Notes: a model not told the origin generated them from the letters alone. A stretch of DNA of 64,000 bases from CS3-C152 sp964347025 (GCA_964347025.1 CAYFWU010000004.1:1-64000), one strand, 5' to 3'; positions 23,974 to 32,029 are shown, numbered from the stretch's first letter. Numbers and translations are program-made.

Positions 23974-24662
23974 CCCCTTACTTCACATTTGTCAAAGAAT
24001 TTACTTAAACCTTTCCGTATATCCTCCATTTCTTTCTGCGTGTACGGACTCTCCTTTCCGAATTTCTTGTCAAGCGTGTGTTCATTCGAAAATTTCTGTA
24101 TTACGTATTTCCTCGCCCCCTCCAGCCACTTCCCTATCTTTATAAAATCCCTGGGCTTCTGTAAACGAGGGACGGCAGTCGTCCGAAACTCGTAACTAAC
24201 GCCGGAGTTCATTATTATCCTTACACTCTCCCTTATCTTTTTAATGTCCACTTTCACACCGCAGGCCTTCTCGTATCTGGAAGGAGAGGATTTTATGTCC
24301 ATCGCGATGTAGTCCAAAAGTTTGTCATCAATCAGTTTCTTTAACCTTACCGGGAAACATCCATTGGTGTCGAGTTTAACGAGAAAACCCATTGACCTTA
24401 TTTTTTTAATGAAACCTTCAATGTCTTTCTGAAGTAAGGGCTCGCCCCCTGTGATCACTACTGCATCAAGCAATCCTTTCCTCGATTTCAGAAAATTGAA
24501 GAAATATTTTTCTGCAATTATAGGAGTTTCTTTTGTATCGATCACAAGATCGGCGTTTTGGCAGAAAGGGCAGCGAAGGTTGCACCCCACCGTGAAGACG
24601 ATGCAAGAAACCTTGTCCGGATAATCTATGAGAGAGGTCTTCTGTAAGCCTCCAATGAGCAT
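23970..24662 (-). CDS. nrdG: Anaerobic RNR-activating enzyme (radical SAM)
   Basis: The 230-residue protein begins MLIGGLQKTSLIDYPDKVS and has the radical-SAM cluster motif CNLRCPFC, with TGGEPLL. It uses SAM and a [4Fe-4S] cluster to install the glycyl radical of NrdD. I use the ATG at 24662; the frame is open upstream but that part overlaps the glycyl-radical mini-gene in another frame. Its target is probably the Gly in the 51-residue protein encoded just upstream. Confidence 0.9.
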   Translation of the reverse strand: MLIGGLQKTSLIDYPDKVSCIVFTVGCNLRCPFCQNADLVIDTKETPIIAEKYFFNFLKSRKGLLDAVVITGGEPLLQKDIEGFIKKIRSMGFLVKLDTNGCFPVRLKKLIDDKLLDYIAMDIKSSPSRYEKACGVKVDIKKIRESVRIIMNSGVSYEFRTTAVPRLQKPRDFIKIGKWLEGARKYVIQKFSNEHTLDKKFGKESPYTQKEMEDIRKGLSKFFDKCEVRG

Positions 24663-24670
24663 AAAAACAC

Positions 24671-24826
24671 CTATTTTTTGCTTAGATTGAAGTTTTTCCT
24701 GTCTCGGAACTCCGCCTGCTTGCCGTCGTTCCACTGTCCCACTGGCCTCAGATATCCCACTATTCTGGAATACACTTCGCACTTGGTTCTTCTCTTTTGC
24801 AGATCTTTCGATTTTTTTCCGGTCAT
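24671..24826 (-). CDS. Separate glycyl-radical C-terminal piece of NrdD
   Basis: This 51-residue protein contains CEVYSRIVGYLRPVGQWNDG and KQAEFRDRK, the usual end of class III NrdD, with the radical Gly in IVGYLRP. The main nrdD gene stops before this part. The stop TAA of nrdD overlaps the Shine-Dalgarno sequence of this gene (TAAGGAGGAATTGACATG), and the ATG is in the same frame five codons after the TAA. It therefore appears to be translated as its own polypeptide by coupling. nrdG follows nine bases downstream. Confidence 0.85.
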   Translation of the reverse strand: MTGKKSKDLQKRRTKCEVYSRIVGYLRPVGQWNDGKQAEFRDRKNFNLSKK

Positions 24827-24838
24827 GTCAATTCCTCC

Positions 24839-26884
24839 TTATTTTGTTTTCACGGCTATCTTAACCTTGGGCTTGAATCCTATTTCCTCATCACATACAG
24901 GACAGTATTCATGTTCTCCCCGTATGTATCCGTGTTTCGGACATATTGAAAACGTCGGGGTGATGGTAAAGTAAGGCAGTGAATAGTGTGCAGCGATCTT
25001 CTTTACGAGGGCTTTGGTCGCTGCGGGTGAGGGAGACCTCTCTCCAACAAATCCATGTAACACCGTCCCTCCGGTGTATCTCGATTGCAGGGCGTCCTGA
25101 AGATCCAATGCCTTGAAGATATCGTCCGTATAATTTACCGGGAGCTGTGTAGAGTTCGTGTAGTAGGGGGATGCTTCAAACTTTCGGACATTATACTCGT
25201 TCGCAACCATTATACCTGGATTCAGCTTCTTGTCAAGAAGGGCGAGCCTGTATGACGTCCCCTCCCCGGGAGTTGCCTCAAGATTGTATATGTTCCCGCT
25301 CTGCTCCTGATATTCTGAAAGCTTGTCCCTCATGAAATCCATAACCTTCACTGCGAACTTCACTCCCTCCTTCGATGTGATATTCGTGTCAATGAAATTC
25401 ATGAGACTTTCATTCATTCCTATTATACCTATCGTGGAGAAATGGTTCTTCCAGTAACTTCCCATTGCCTTCTTGGTTGTTCTGAGATAGAACCTTGAAT
25501 ATGGATACAATCCTTTCTCGGTGAAACTCTCTATCACCTTTCTCTTTATTTCGAGGGAATTCCTTGCTACCCCCATCAGCGAGTCGAGCCTTGCGAAATA
25601 TTCGTCTTCATTTTTTGACATGTAGCCTATCCTGGGCATGTTCAGCGTGACCACTCCTATCGACCCGGTGAGAGGATTCGCTCCGAAGAGTCCGCCTCCC
25701 CTTCTTCGCAATTCCCTGTTATCTAACCTTAGTCTACAACACATGCTCCTTACATCTTCCGGTTTCATGTCCGAATTGATGAAGTTCGAGAAGTAAGGAA
25801 TCCCGTACTTCGAAGTCATCTCCCATATTTTTTCGTAGTTGGGATCGTCCCAGTCGAATTCCTTCGTTATGTTATACGTGGGAATGGGAAAGGTGAAAAC
25901 CCTCCCCTTTGCATCCCCTTCCACCATTACTTCCGCAAACGCCCGGTTGAACATATCCATTTCTTTCTGGTATTCTCCATAGGTGGCGTCCAAGAGTTTA
26001 CCACCGAGAGCGACAGCCTCACCTTTCATGAATTTCGGTATTTTTAGGTCAAGCGTGACGTTAGTGAAGGGCGTCTGGAATCCCACACGGGTAGGAACGT
26101 TTATGTTGAAAACAAATTCCTGCATTGCCTGCTTAACACCATTGTAATCGAGATTATCCTTCCTTATGTAAGGAGCAAGTAGTGTATCGAAGCTCGAAAA
26201 GGCCTGCGCCCCTGCGGCCTCTCCTTGCAGGGTGTAAAAGAAGTTCACAAGCTGTCCGAAGGCGACTCGTAAGTGCTGGGCGGGCCTGCACTCTATCTTC
26301 CCTCTCACACCCTTGAAACCACTCATTATCAGATCCCTCAGATCCCAGCCTACACAATACGCGCCAAATATTCCCAGATCATGGACATGGAAATCTCCCG
26401 AGACGTGCGCATCCCTGATTTCCGATGGGTAGATATTGCTCAGCCAGTATTTCGAGATGATGGTCGAGGATATGTGAAAGTTCAGTCCCTGTAAAGAATA
26501 CGACATGTTCGCGTTCTCTTTCACCTTCCAGTCCGTTTCATCCAGATATTTCTCCACCACGCTGACATCAGACAGCATTTTCCTGATATCTCTTATATTC
26601 TTGTGCTGTTCCCTGTAGAGAATGTAGGCCTTCGCCGTCTTTGCGTGACCCTCCTCTATCAAAACCTTTTCAACAATGTCCTGAACATCCTCCACTGTCG
26701 GAATCTTATGCCTGAATTTCGAGTTCACAACATTCACAATGCTATCAGCGAGTTCCTCCGCACGTTTCCTGTCCTTACCGCCGACCGCCTTTGCCGCTTT
26801 CCAAACAACATTAATTATCTTCTCTTTCTCAAAATCCACAATCCTTCCGTCCCTTTTCCTTATCTTTTTCACAACCATAGACAT
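24839..26884 (-). CDS. nrdD: Class III (anaerobic) ribonucleotide reductase, large part without glycyl-radical tail
   Basis: The 681-residue protein starts with an ATP-cone (about 5-95), followed by the ten-stranded NrdD barrel, and ends with the zinc site CPKHGYIRGEHEYCPVCD. The expected glycyl-radical segment is absent and is encoded by the next mini-gene. It reduces ribonucleoside triphosphates under anaerobic conditions. It begins three bases after nrdR. No intein or frameshift is seen. Confidence 0.93.
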   Translation of the reverse strand: MSMVVKKIRKRDGRIVDFEKEKIINVVWKAAKAVGGKDRKRAEELADSIVNVVNSKFRHKIPTVEDVQDIVEKVLIEEGHAKTAKAYILYREQHKNIRDIRKMLSDVSVVEKYLDETDWKVKENANMSYSLQGLNFHISSTIISKYWLSNIYPSEIRDAHVSGDFHVHDLGIFGAYCVGWDLRDLIMSGFKGVRGKIECRPAQHLRVAFGQLVNFFYTLQGEAAGAQAFSSFDTLLAPYIRKDNLDYNGVKQAMQEFVFNINVPTRVGFQTPFTNVTLDLKIPKFMKGEAVALGGKLLDATYGEYQKEMDMFNRAFAEVMVEGDAKGRVFTFPIPTYNITKEFDWDDPNYEKIWEMTSKYGIPYFSNFINSDMKPEDVRSMCCRLRLDNRELRRRGGGLFGANPLTGSIGVVTLNMPRIGYMSKNEDEYFARLDSLMGVARNSLEIKRKVIESFTEKGLYPYSRFYLRTTKKAMGSYWKNHFSTIGIIGMNESLMNFIDTNITSKEGVKFAVKVMDFMRDKLSEYQEQSGNIYNLEATPGEGTSYRLALLDKKLNPGIMVANEYNVRKFEASPYYTNSTQLPVNYTDDIFKALDLQDALQSRYTGGTVLHGFVGERSPSPAATKALVKKIAAHYSLPYFTITPTFSICPKHGYIRGEHEYCPVCDEEIGFKPKVKIAVKTK

Positions 26885-26887
26885 CCC

Positions 26888-27337
26888 TCACCTTCTTCCT
26901 AATCTTCTAAGCTCATTTTCAAAACTTTCCACGTCCTGGAATTCTCTGTAAACCGAGGCGAAACGTATGTAGGCAACCTTATCCGTTTTTTTCAGTTTCT
27001 TCATCACGAGCTGCCCTATCCTCTTGCTCGGTATCTCAACACCATCATCACTCCTCAGTTCGGTTTCTATCTCATCGATCATCTTTTCTATCATCTCATT
27101 GGTAATCGGACGTTTTTCACACGCCTTCAAAATCCCGATCTTCAGTTTGTCCCTGTCGAAACGTTCGCGTTCCCCACTCTTCTTGACAACTATCAAATCC
27201 GCTGACTCGATCCTCTCGTACGTTGTGAACCTCTTCCCGCACTTCAGACACTCCCTCCTTCTCCGGGAGGATTTCTCATCAGATTCCCTCTTGTCAATTA
27301 CCTTCAGTTCCTCATTCATGCAGTAGGGACAACGCAT
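26888..27337 (-). CDS. nrdR: Transcriptional repressor NrdR
   Basis: The 149-residue protein has the N-terminal zinc ribbon (RCPYCMNEELKVIDKRESD and CLKCGKRFTTYER) and an ATP-cone (VVKKSGERERFDRDKL) that senses ATP/dATP. NrdR is nearly universal in bacteria and present in only some archaea. It heads the nrdR-nrdD operon and has two NrdR boxes in its own promoter, so autoregulation is expected. Confidence 0.94.
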   Translation of the reverse strand: MRCPYCMNEELKVIDKRESDEKSSRRRRECLKCGKRFTTYERIESADLIVVKKSGERERFDRDKLKIGILKACEKRPITNEMIEKMIDEIETELRSDDGVEIPSKRIGQLVMKKLKKTDKVAYIRFASVYREFQDVESFENELRRLGRR

Positions 27338-27375
27338 TTAGTCACCAAACCCTCAAATTTCACTACTGGTTAAAA

Positions 27376-27391
27376 ACACAATATATTGTAT
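27376..27391 (-). promoter_or_regulatory. NrdR box 1
   Basis: ACACAATATATTGTAT fits the bacterial NrdR box consensus (ACACWATATWTWGTGT-like) with a CAATATATTG core palindrome. It lies 39-54 bases upstream of nrdR, next to a TATA-like GTTTTTAACC. Confidence 0.85.
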
Positions 27392-27407
27392 ATTTCATAT
27401 CTTTAGA

Positions 27408-27423
27408 GTGCAATATATTGTAG
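27408..27423 (-). promoter_or_regulatory. NrdR box 2
   Basis: GTGCAATATATTGTAG has the same CAATATATTG core exactly 32 bases from box 1, about three helical turns, as in bacterial tandem NrdR boxes. The remaining 150 bases up to 27576 are AT-rich and show no other feature. Confidence 0.85.
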
Positions 27424-27576
27424 ATTGAGGTTATATATAAAATTTTGTATTCTCGAAAATATATTTTTTAAATCCAGACAATTTATGCCCATGTCTTAGG
27501 TTTATAATAGAAGATCATTTTAGTGTAAAAACTAAACAAATCAAAAACAAAGAACCAGAAACCGCTATTAAATATA

Positions 27577-27822
27577 TTAAAAGCGTTTTGGCTTACGCTT
27601 CTGATAACATTCCCTACAATATACGGGCCTGTCTCCTGAAGGCTTGAAAGGAACCTGTGCCTCTTTTCCGCACTCGGAACATTTTACTGTATACAACGTT
27701 CTTCCAAATTTGTCTTTTTCTCCTTCTTCTGCTTCTTCCGACACTTCGGCTGCTGCTTCCTCTTCCTTCTCTTCCTCTTCTTTAACCTCTTCTTCAGTTT
27801 TCTCCTTTTTTTCTTCTTCCAT
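27577..27822 (-). CDS. Zinc-ribbon protein (CxxC-x17-CxxC type) with acidic N-terminus
   Basis: The first 40 residues are almost all Glu, Lys and Ala. The C-terminal 40 hold KCSECGKEAQVPFKP and RPVYCRECYQKR, a CxxC-x17-CxxC zinc ribbon seen in small DNA-associated proteins of archaea and candidate bacteria. The lysine/arginine-rich end is compatible with nucleic-acid binding. Transcribed alone. Confidence 0.75.
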   Translation of the reverse strand: MEEEKKEKTEEEVKEEEEKEEEAAAEVSEEAEEGEKDKFGRTLYTVKCSECGKEAQVPFKPSGDRPVYCRECYQKRKPKRF

Positions 27823-27904
27823 AAAAACACCTTTTTTATTATCTTATATTGAGATTGCTGCCTTTTAAATCTAATTATTTAAAACCTCGTCACAATTCTG
27901 AAGC

Positions 27905-28141
27905 ATGAATAAAGCTGAGCTGTTCAATAAGATGAATGATATAATTTCTATGGAGGACGAGTTTATAGAGAATCTTACAAACATAGACATTTCCAGTATC
28001 CAACATTCACAATTCAAGGTAACGACCTTTCTCAGACTGAAAAGCGGTCTTACAAAGCTCATGGACGACTCAAGAAGACACAAAGAAATAATTTCGAATA
28101 TGATTACGATCCTCTCGGGTGATCCTCGTGATGAATACTAG
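27905..28141 (+). CDS. Small helical protein, possible half-ferritin (1)
   Basis: This 78-residue all-helical protein has SMEDEFIENL in helix 1 and DDSRRHKEII in helix 2, the same Glu and ExxH-like spacing as one half of a rubrerythrin four-helix bundle. The key acidic residue before RRH is Asp. Its end overlaps the next gene by 11 bases. The two may pair into a complete bundle (inference). Confidence 0.55.
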   Translation: MNKAELFNKMNDIISMEDEFIENLTNIDISSIQHSQFKVTTFLRLKSGLTKLMDDSRRHKEIISNMITILSGDPRDEY

Positions 28142-28328
28142 GGAAGAAATTCTTTCGCACTTAAAGGAAATGCTTAAAATGGAGAACCAAGCATATAACA
28201 TGTATTCCGATCTCGCCTCCTCGGTCGATGCCCCTGCCCTGAAAAACTTCTTTCTTGAGATCGCAGAAGAGGAAAAGAACCACGCAAAAATAGTGAGTGA
28301 ACTGATAAAAGTATGTGGTGAAGGTTAG
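28131..28328 (+). CDS. Small ferritin-like/rubrerythrin-like half-domain protein (2)
   Basis: This 65-residue protein contains KMENQAYNMYSDLA and EIAEEEKNHAKIVSEL, i.e. one Glu and an ExxH motif, as in half of a rubrerythrin diiron bundle. An ATG at 28119 in the same frame is possible; 28131 is preferred because GGGTGATC lies upstream. The stop overlaps the convergent acidic gene by four bases. Confidence 0.65.
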   Translation: MNTREEILSHLKEMLKMENQAYNMYSDLASSVDAPALKNFFLEIAEEEKNHAKIVSELIKVCGEG

Positions 28329-28582
28329 AGATCGTATTCTTCCTTTTTCTTTTCCTCGGTTTTGGGTTTTTCTTCTTTCTCCTCCACAACAGGGGATTCG
28401 TATTCCTTTTCATCCAGCTCTTTCGAGGAGGAACCCGGCTTGTAATCAGGCCTCCTGAACTGACCATCCTGATCTTTCGCATCCTTTATCATCCGTTTTA
28501 CATATGCCTTTGCCGCATTCTCTTCCTCAGGAGTCTCGAAATACTCGTATTCGTCCTCCCCTCCCTCTTCTTCGTAGTCCAT
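28325..28582 (-). CDS. Acidic, probably disordered protein in the redox regulon
   Basis: The 85-residue protein is rich in Glu, Lys, Asp and Tyr (MDYEEEGGEDEYEYFETPEE at the start) with a short helical middle (NAAKAYVKRMIKDA). No family recognised. Its promoter contains operator site 4, shared with the divergent HTH regulator. It might be a regulator partner or a nucleoid/ribosome-associated factor; there is no direct evidence. Confidence 0.5.
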   Translation of the reverse strand: MDYEEEGGEDEYEYFETPEEENAAKAYVKRMIKDAKDQDGQFRRPDYKPGSSSKELDEKEYESPVVEEKEEKPKTEEKKKEEYDL

Positions 28583-28586
28583 AAAA

Positions 28587-28605
28587 ACAATAACACCGTT
28601 ATATT
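28587..28605 (-). promoter_or_regulatory. Palindromic operator between the acidic gene and the HTH gene (site 4)
   Basis: On the minus strand the site reads AATATAACGGTGTTATTGT, matching site 1 in 16 of 19 positions, with the core ATAAC-N3-GTTAT intact. It directly follows a TATA-like TTTATAAATA for the acidic gene and overlaps the TATA region of the HTH gene, so both promoters could be repressed by one bound protein. Confidence 0.65.
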
Positions 28606-28632
28606 TATAAACCCTTCTTCCATCTTAATTTA

Positions 28633-28968
28633 ATGAAGCCATTCTGCGAATACATAACATCAGAAATCCTTCCAGGCGTTCGCGCGCTCATTGCAAAGAA
28701 GATGATAGAGGATCATGGGATCACGCAGAGCAAGGCAGCAGAACTTCTGGATACCACACAGCCCGCGATTTCTCACTACAAGAGAGATTTAAGGGGAATG
28801 AAAATCTCCCTCCTTAAGAAACACCCGGAAATCATGGAGATGGTTGACTCCATCGCGAAAAGAATAATGAGCGGTGAGGTTTCTTCCAAAAATACAGATC
28901 AGGAATTCTGTTCAATATGCAGATACATGCAAAAACACGATCTTATCCAAAACACAACTTCTAAATAA
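28633..28968 (+). CDS. HTH transcriptional regulator with candidate Fe-S/metal cysteines
   Basis: The 111-residue protein resembles the COG2522-type archaeal regulators: an N-terminal segment with one Cys (MKPFCEYITSEILPGVRALI), an XRE-like helix-turn-helix (ITQSKAAELLDTTQPAISHY) and a C-terminal FCSICRYMQ. Three cysteines arranged like this could hold an Fe-S cluster or metal. Leaderless start. Its own promoter carries operator site 4, so it is the best candidate in this window for the protein that binds the 19-bp palindrome. Confidence 0.78.
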   Translation: MKPFCEYITSEILPGVRALIAKKMIEDHGITQSKAAELLDTTQPAISHYKRDLRGMKISLLKKHPEIMEMVDSIAKRIMSGEVSSKNTDQEFCSICRYMQKHDLIQNTTSK

Positions 28969-29020
28969 ACTTTATATGTAACCTCCCCAAAACTTTCTAA
29001 TAACATTTTTTGGTGTTTAG

Positions 29021-29869
29021 ATGGCGAAAAGAAAGAGGGAAAGGGAAAAACCAACCAAATCCAAGGTAAGGCATGTCAGGAGAAAGGAGATAGAAAAGAT
29101 AGAAAGGATTGACAAGAAGAAGGAAGTGGAGATCAAGAGGGAAATGGAAAAAAAGACGAGAGGCATTCCCATAATCTATGCCGTGATAATAATCATAATC
29201 ATCGCCATCATAAGCGCTGTACTGATATTCACGATACCTGAAAGATCCTTCGTGGAGAAGGGGGATACGATCCTCGTTCAATACAAAGGAGAACTTGAGG
29301 ACGGAACGATATTCGATTCAGGGAACTTCACATTCAATGCAGGGATGGGAGAGGTAATAAGCGGTTTTGACGAGGCCGTCGTTGGCATGGCAGAGGGAGA
29401 GACCAAAAGGATAGAACTCACCCCTGACCAGGCCTATGGGGAACACAACCCTGACCTGATTATGTATGTTCCTCTGATCCAGAAATTCAACATAACAGTT
29501 AACACCACTGCTGAAGTATTTAACCTCACATTCGGGGAAGAACCTGTTATAGGCAAGACATACAGCGTGGAGGGAATGAACTGGGATGTAAAGGTCGTAG
29601 ATATACAAAACTCGAACGTCACGCTGAGGCAGGAAGTCGAGGACGGTCAGATGATATACATGGACTACGGAACTTCTGTTGTGAGTGTAAGTGGCAACGA
29701 AATGACCATAACCCTGACACCAAGAATAGGAGAAGTGGTGCAAACGGTATTCGGGAACGGGAGGATTACCAGCGAGAACGGGACACACATGTCACTGGAT
29801 TTTAACCATGAACTTGCCGGGGAGAAACTGATATTCACCGTAACGGTTCTGAAAGTCCTTTCAACTTAA
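29021..29869 (+). CDS. Membrane-anchored FKBP-type prolyl isomerase (SlyD-like)
   Basis: A highly charged cytoplasmic tail (1-48) precedes one membrane helix (50-71). The external part starts with an FKBP domain (VQYKGELEDGTIFDS, GMGEVISGFDEAVVGMAEGE, PDQAYGEHNPDL) with an inserted-flap domain, then a second beta-rich domain. It should assist folding of secreted proteins outside the cytoplasmic membrane. The 282-residue gene ends four bases into the convergent transporter gene. Confidence 0.87.
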   Translation: MAKRKREREKPTKSKVRHVRRKEIEKIERIDKKKEVEIKREMEKKTRGIPIIYAVIIIIIIAIISAVLIFTIPERSFVEKGDTILVQYKGELEDGTIFDSGNFTFNAGMGEVISGFDEAVVGMAEGETKRIELTPDQAYGEHNPDLIMYVPLIQKFNITVNTTAEVFNLTFGEEPVIGKTYSVEGMNWDVKVVDIQNSNVTLRQEVEDGQMIYMDYGTSVVSVSGNEMTITLTPRIGEVVQTVFGNGRITSENGTHMSLDFNHELAGEKLIFTVTVLKVLST

Positions 29870-30735
29870 TCCGGTTCACAATGGACAATAACAGAGCGGA
29901 CAGGTTCTATCTGTTTTTTTATCCTTTCCTCAACCTCTGTCGCTATCTCATGAACCTCTGAAAGTCTCTTTTTCCTGTCAATGTTCAAATGGAGGCTGAC
30001 AGAAGCGTTCGGCCCCACGTAATGTACCCGGACGTTGTGAACGTCTTTCACCCCTCTAACGGCCTTTGCTATGTGGCTTATTTGCCTCAACATGTATTCC
30101 GACGGGACCTCACCCATGAGCGAGTGAATGTTCCTCTTTCCGACATCAAATCCGATCTTCACAATCCATAGCGCCACAATCAGCCCTGCAATGGGATCGA
30201 GTATTCTGAAACCTAACATCGCTCCGACCACACCGACTATCACAACCAGCGATGTGTAAAAATCCGACTTGTGGTGAGCCGCATCCGCCACCAGGGCAGT
30301 AGAATTCAACTTCTTACCTGTCTTATCGACAAAACGGAACATCCAATATTTTACCAATATAGACACCACCACAGCAACAATTGCAATCATCCCTGGAGCG
30401 TATATCTCTCCGGTTATCATCTTTTGTATGGATTCCCTGACGAATTCAAAGGCAATCAAACAAAGAACAATGGAAACAATTAAGCCTGCTATTGGTTCCG
30501 CATCCCCATGCCCGTATGGATGGTATTTATCAGGAGGTTTCTTTCCAACCTTCAATCCAATCCATATCACTATGCTGGTTAACATGTCAGATATGCTGTG
30601 AACCGAGTCAGTCACCACAGCAAAGGAATTACCCAGAATACCGGCAATTAACTTGAATATCCCAAGCAGAAGATTCCCGAATATCCCTACGAGTACACCA
30701 ACCCTCGCCTGCCTGTATCTCTCAGAAACCTTCAT
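29866..30735 (-). CDS. Cation diffusion facilitator (CDF) metal transporter
   Basis: This 289-residue protein has six membrane helices and the two metal-site motifs VVTDSVHSISD (helix 2) and VADAAHHKSD (helix 5), followed by a C-terminal ferredoxin-like domain (VRVHYVGPNASVSLHLNID). It exports zinc, iron or manganese by proton exchange. The ATG at 30735 begins the conserved domain; the longer frame overlaps rpoN. Confidence 0.9.
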   Translation of the reverse strand: MKVSERYRQARVGVLVGIFGNLLLGIFKLIAGILGNSFAVVTDSVHSISDMLTSIVIWIGLKVGKKPPDKYHPYGHGDAEPIAGLIVSIVLCLIAFEFVRESIQKMITGEIYAPGMIAIVAVVVSILVKYWMFRFVDKTGKKLNSTALVADAAHHKSDFYTSLVVIVGVVGAMLGFRILDPIAGLIVALWIVKIGFDVGKRNIHSLMGEVPSEYMLRQISHIAKAVRGVKDVHNVRVHYVGPNASVSLHLNIDRKKRLSEVHEIATEVEERIKKQIEPVRSVIVHCEPD

Positions 30736-30763
30736 AATTAAAATTTGTTTTCTTTCGAATATA

Positions 30764-30958
30764 TTACTTCTTGAACTTTCCAACCTTCTCAACCATATCC
30801 ATATGGGTCAAGAACAAAGAACGGCAACAATATCTTTCTATTCCTAGGGTGTCCAGGATCTTCTTTGGGTTCGCTCCCTTCCCTACCTGTTTCTGATACT
30901 TTTCCCAGAGATGACCCAGAGGCTTACCACAGGTCATACACCTTATGGGTATCAACAT
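30764..30958 (-). CDS. rpoN: DNA-directed RNA polymerase subunit N (Rpb10)
   Basis: The 64-residue protein starts MLIPIRCMTCGKPLGHLWE and has the second metal pair RYCCRSLF, the zinc bundle of archaeal RpoN/eukaryotic Rpb10. The ATG at 30958 follows GAAGGTG. It is apart from the usual L13-S9 ribosomal cluster. Confidence 0.95.
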   Translation of the reverse strand: MLIPIRCMTCGKPLGHLWEKYQKQVGKGANPKKILDTLGIERYCCRSLFLTHMDMVEKVGKFKK

Positions 30959-31013
30959 TTTGCACACCTTCAAATGATTATATAATATTCTGTGTTTGTT
31001 TTTATAAACTTAT

Positions 31014-31124
31014 CTAAAAAGAAGAATATAAAAACTTAATGACCTTTTCCCTTACATCCTCATTAATCTTTACAAGATCATCCAACCCTTTCGCCTTTTT
31101 GTTAATTTCAAGCAGATCTTCCAT
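31014..31124 (-). CDS. Possible 36-residue helical peptide
   Basis: A short frame begins with ATG at 31124, six bases after GAGGTG, and encodes MEDLLEINKKAKGLDDLVK plus a C-terminal amphipathic stretch. It is upstream of rpoN on the same strand. Unknown function. The Shine-Dalgarno sequence supports translation. Confidence 0.4.
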   Translation of the reverse strand: MEDLLEINKKAKGLDDLVKINEDVREKVIKFLYSSF

Positions 31125-31250
31125 TCCAGCACCTCGGAATACAAAAAAATTACTTTTATGATTTAAATAGTACTATTAAAAAATTATTTTTAAAAATTCA
31201 CGAAGGGAATAGTAAAAATTTATTCAAATTTGATCCTTTCTATTAAAAAA

Positions 31251-31877
31251 TTATTTTGAAAGCCCATCCGCTATTGCGAGAGGTTCAGGGAGCTTTCTCC
31301 CTTTCAGGCAGTGCAGACAGATACCTAGCGAGCGCTGCAGGGAAACCCTGTGGCCAGGAGAAACAAACAAGGGTCTACATCCCTCCTTCGATCTGAGAGC
31401 CCATCCGACCTGCTCTCCCTCAAACATGAGCCTCTCGAAAACCCTCTCCTTACTCGGTTCCTTGTACTCACCAACCAGTCTGTTCTGAGCAACCCCTATG
31501 CTAGGCTTCCTTATCATCACTCCCACGTGACTTGCCAAACCCACACGTAAGGGATGCGAAATCCCCTGACCGTTGAACATGATAACATCCGGTTTCTTTC
31601 GCAATCTCTCATAGACCTTGATCAAAGGAGGACCCTCTCTAAATGTCAAGAACGTGGGTATGTAGGGTAATCCAACGTTCATTTCAATCACCTTCTTCTC
31701 GATAATTTCCAGACTCTCGTAATCCAAAACAACCCCCACTACCTTCGCCTTCGTTCGTGAGTAACCAATATCAAACCCACCAATCGTTTTGATCTTCCTT
31801 GGAAGACGATCCTCAATCACGACCTTTTTTGCGATCCTTTTCTGTTCCTTCTTCATCCCTTCGATATCGTACTTCAT
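31251..31877 (-). CDS. nfi: Endonuclease V
   Basis: The 208-residue protein has GGFDIGYS with the first catalytic Asp, the family motif YIPTFLTFREGP, NGQGISHPLRVGLASH, GVAQN and FVSPGHRVSL. Endonuclease V cuts near deoxyinosine in DNA (or inosine in RNA). Normal length. AT-rich DNA separates it from the next gene. Confidence 0.93.
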   Translation of the reverse strand: MKYDIEGMKKEQKRIAKKVVIEDRLPRKIKTIGGFDIGYSRTKAKVVGVVLDYESLEIIEKKVIEMNVGLPYIPTFLTFREGPPLIKVYERLRKKPDVIMFNGQGISHPLRVGLASHVGVMIRKPSIGVAQNRLVGEYKEPSKERVFERLMFEGEQVGWALRSKEGCRPLFVSPGHRVSLQRSLGICLHCLKGRKLPEPLAIADGLSK

Positions 31878-31917
31878 AAATTTATAATGTAAAACTGCAT
31901 AATATTAAAAACCCCAA

Positions 31918-31992
31918 GGGGCCGTGGTGTAGTTTGGTCTAGCATTGCAGCATGGGGCGCTGCCGACCGGGGTTCAAATCCTCGCGGCCCCA
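31918..31992 (+). tRNA. tRNA-Pro (GGG)
   Basis: The acceptor stem GGGGCCG/CGGCCCC, D-arm, anticodon stem GCAGC/GCTGC with loop ATGGGGC (anticodon GGG) and T-arm CGGGG-TTCAAAT-CCTCG fold well. The discriminator is A and CCA is not encoded. This is the only intron-less tRNA in the window. Confidence 0.95.
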
Positions 31993-32029
31993 TCACCACT
32001 TTTTTATTCAACCTTGATCAATAATTACT

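Noticed and set aside
24662..24782. N-terminal extension of NrdG
   Set aside because: The extra residues come from reading the glycyl-radical mini-gene in another frame and do not resemble NrdG; ATG 24662 starts the conserved sequence.
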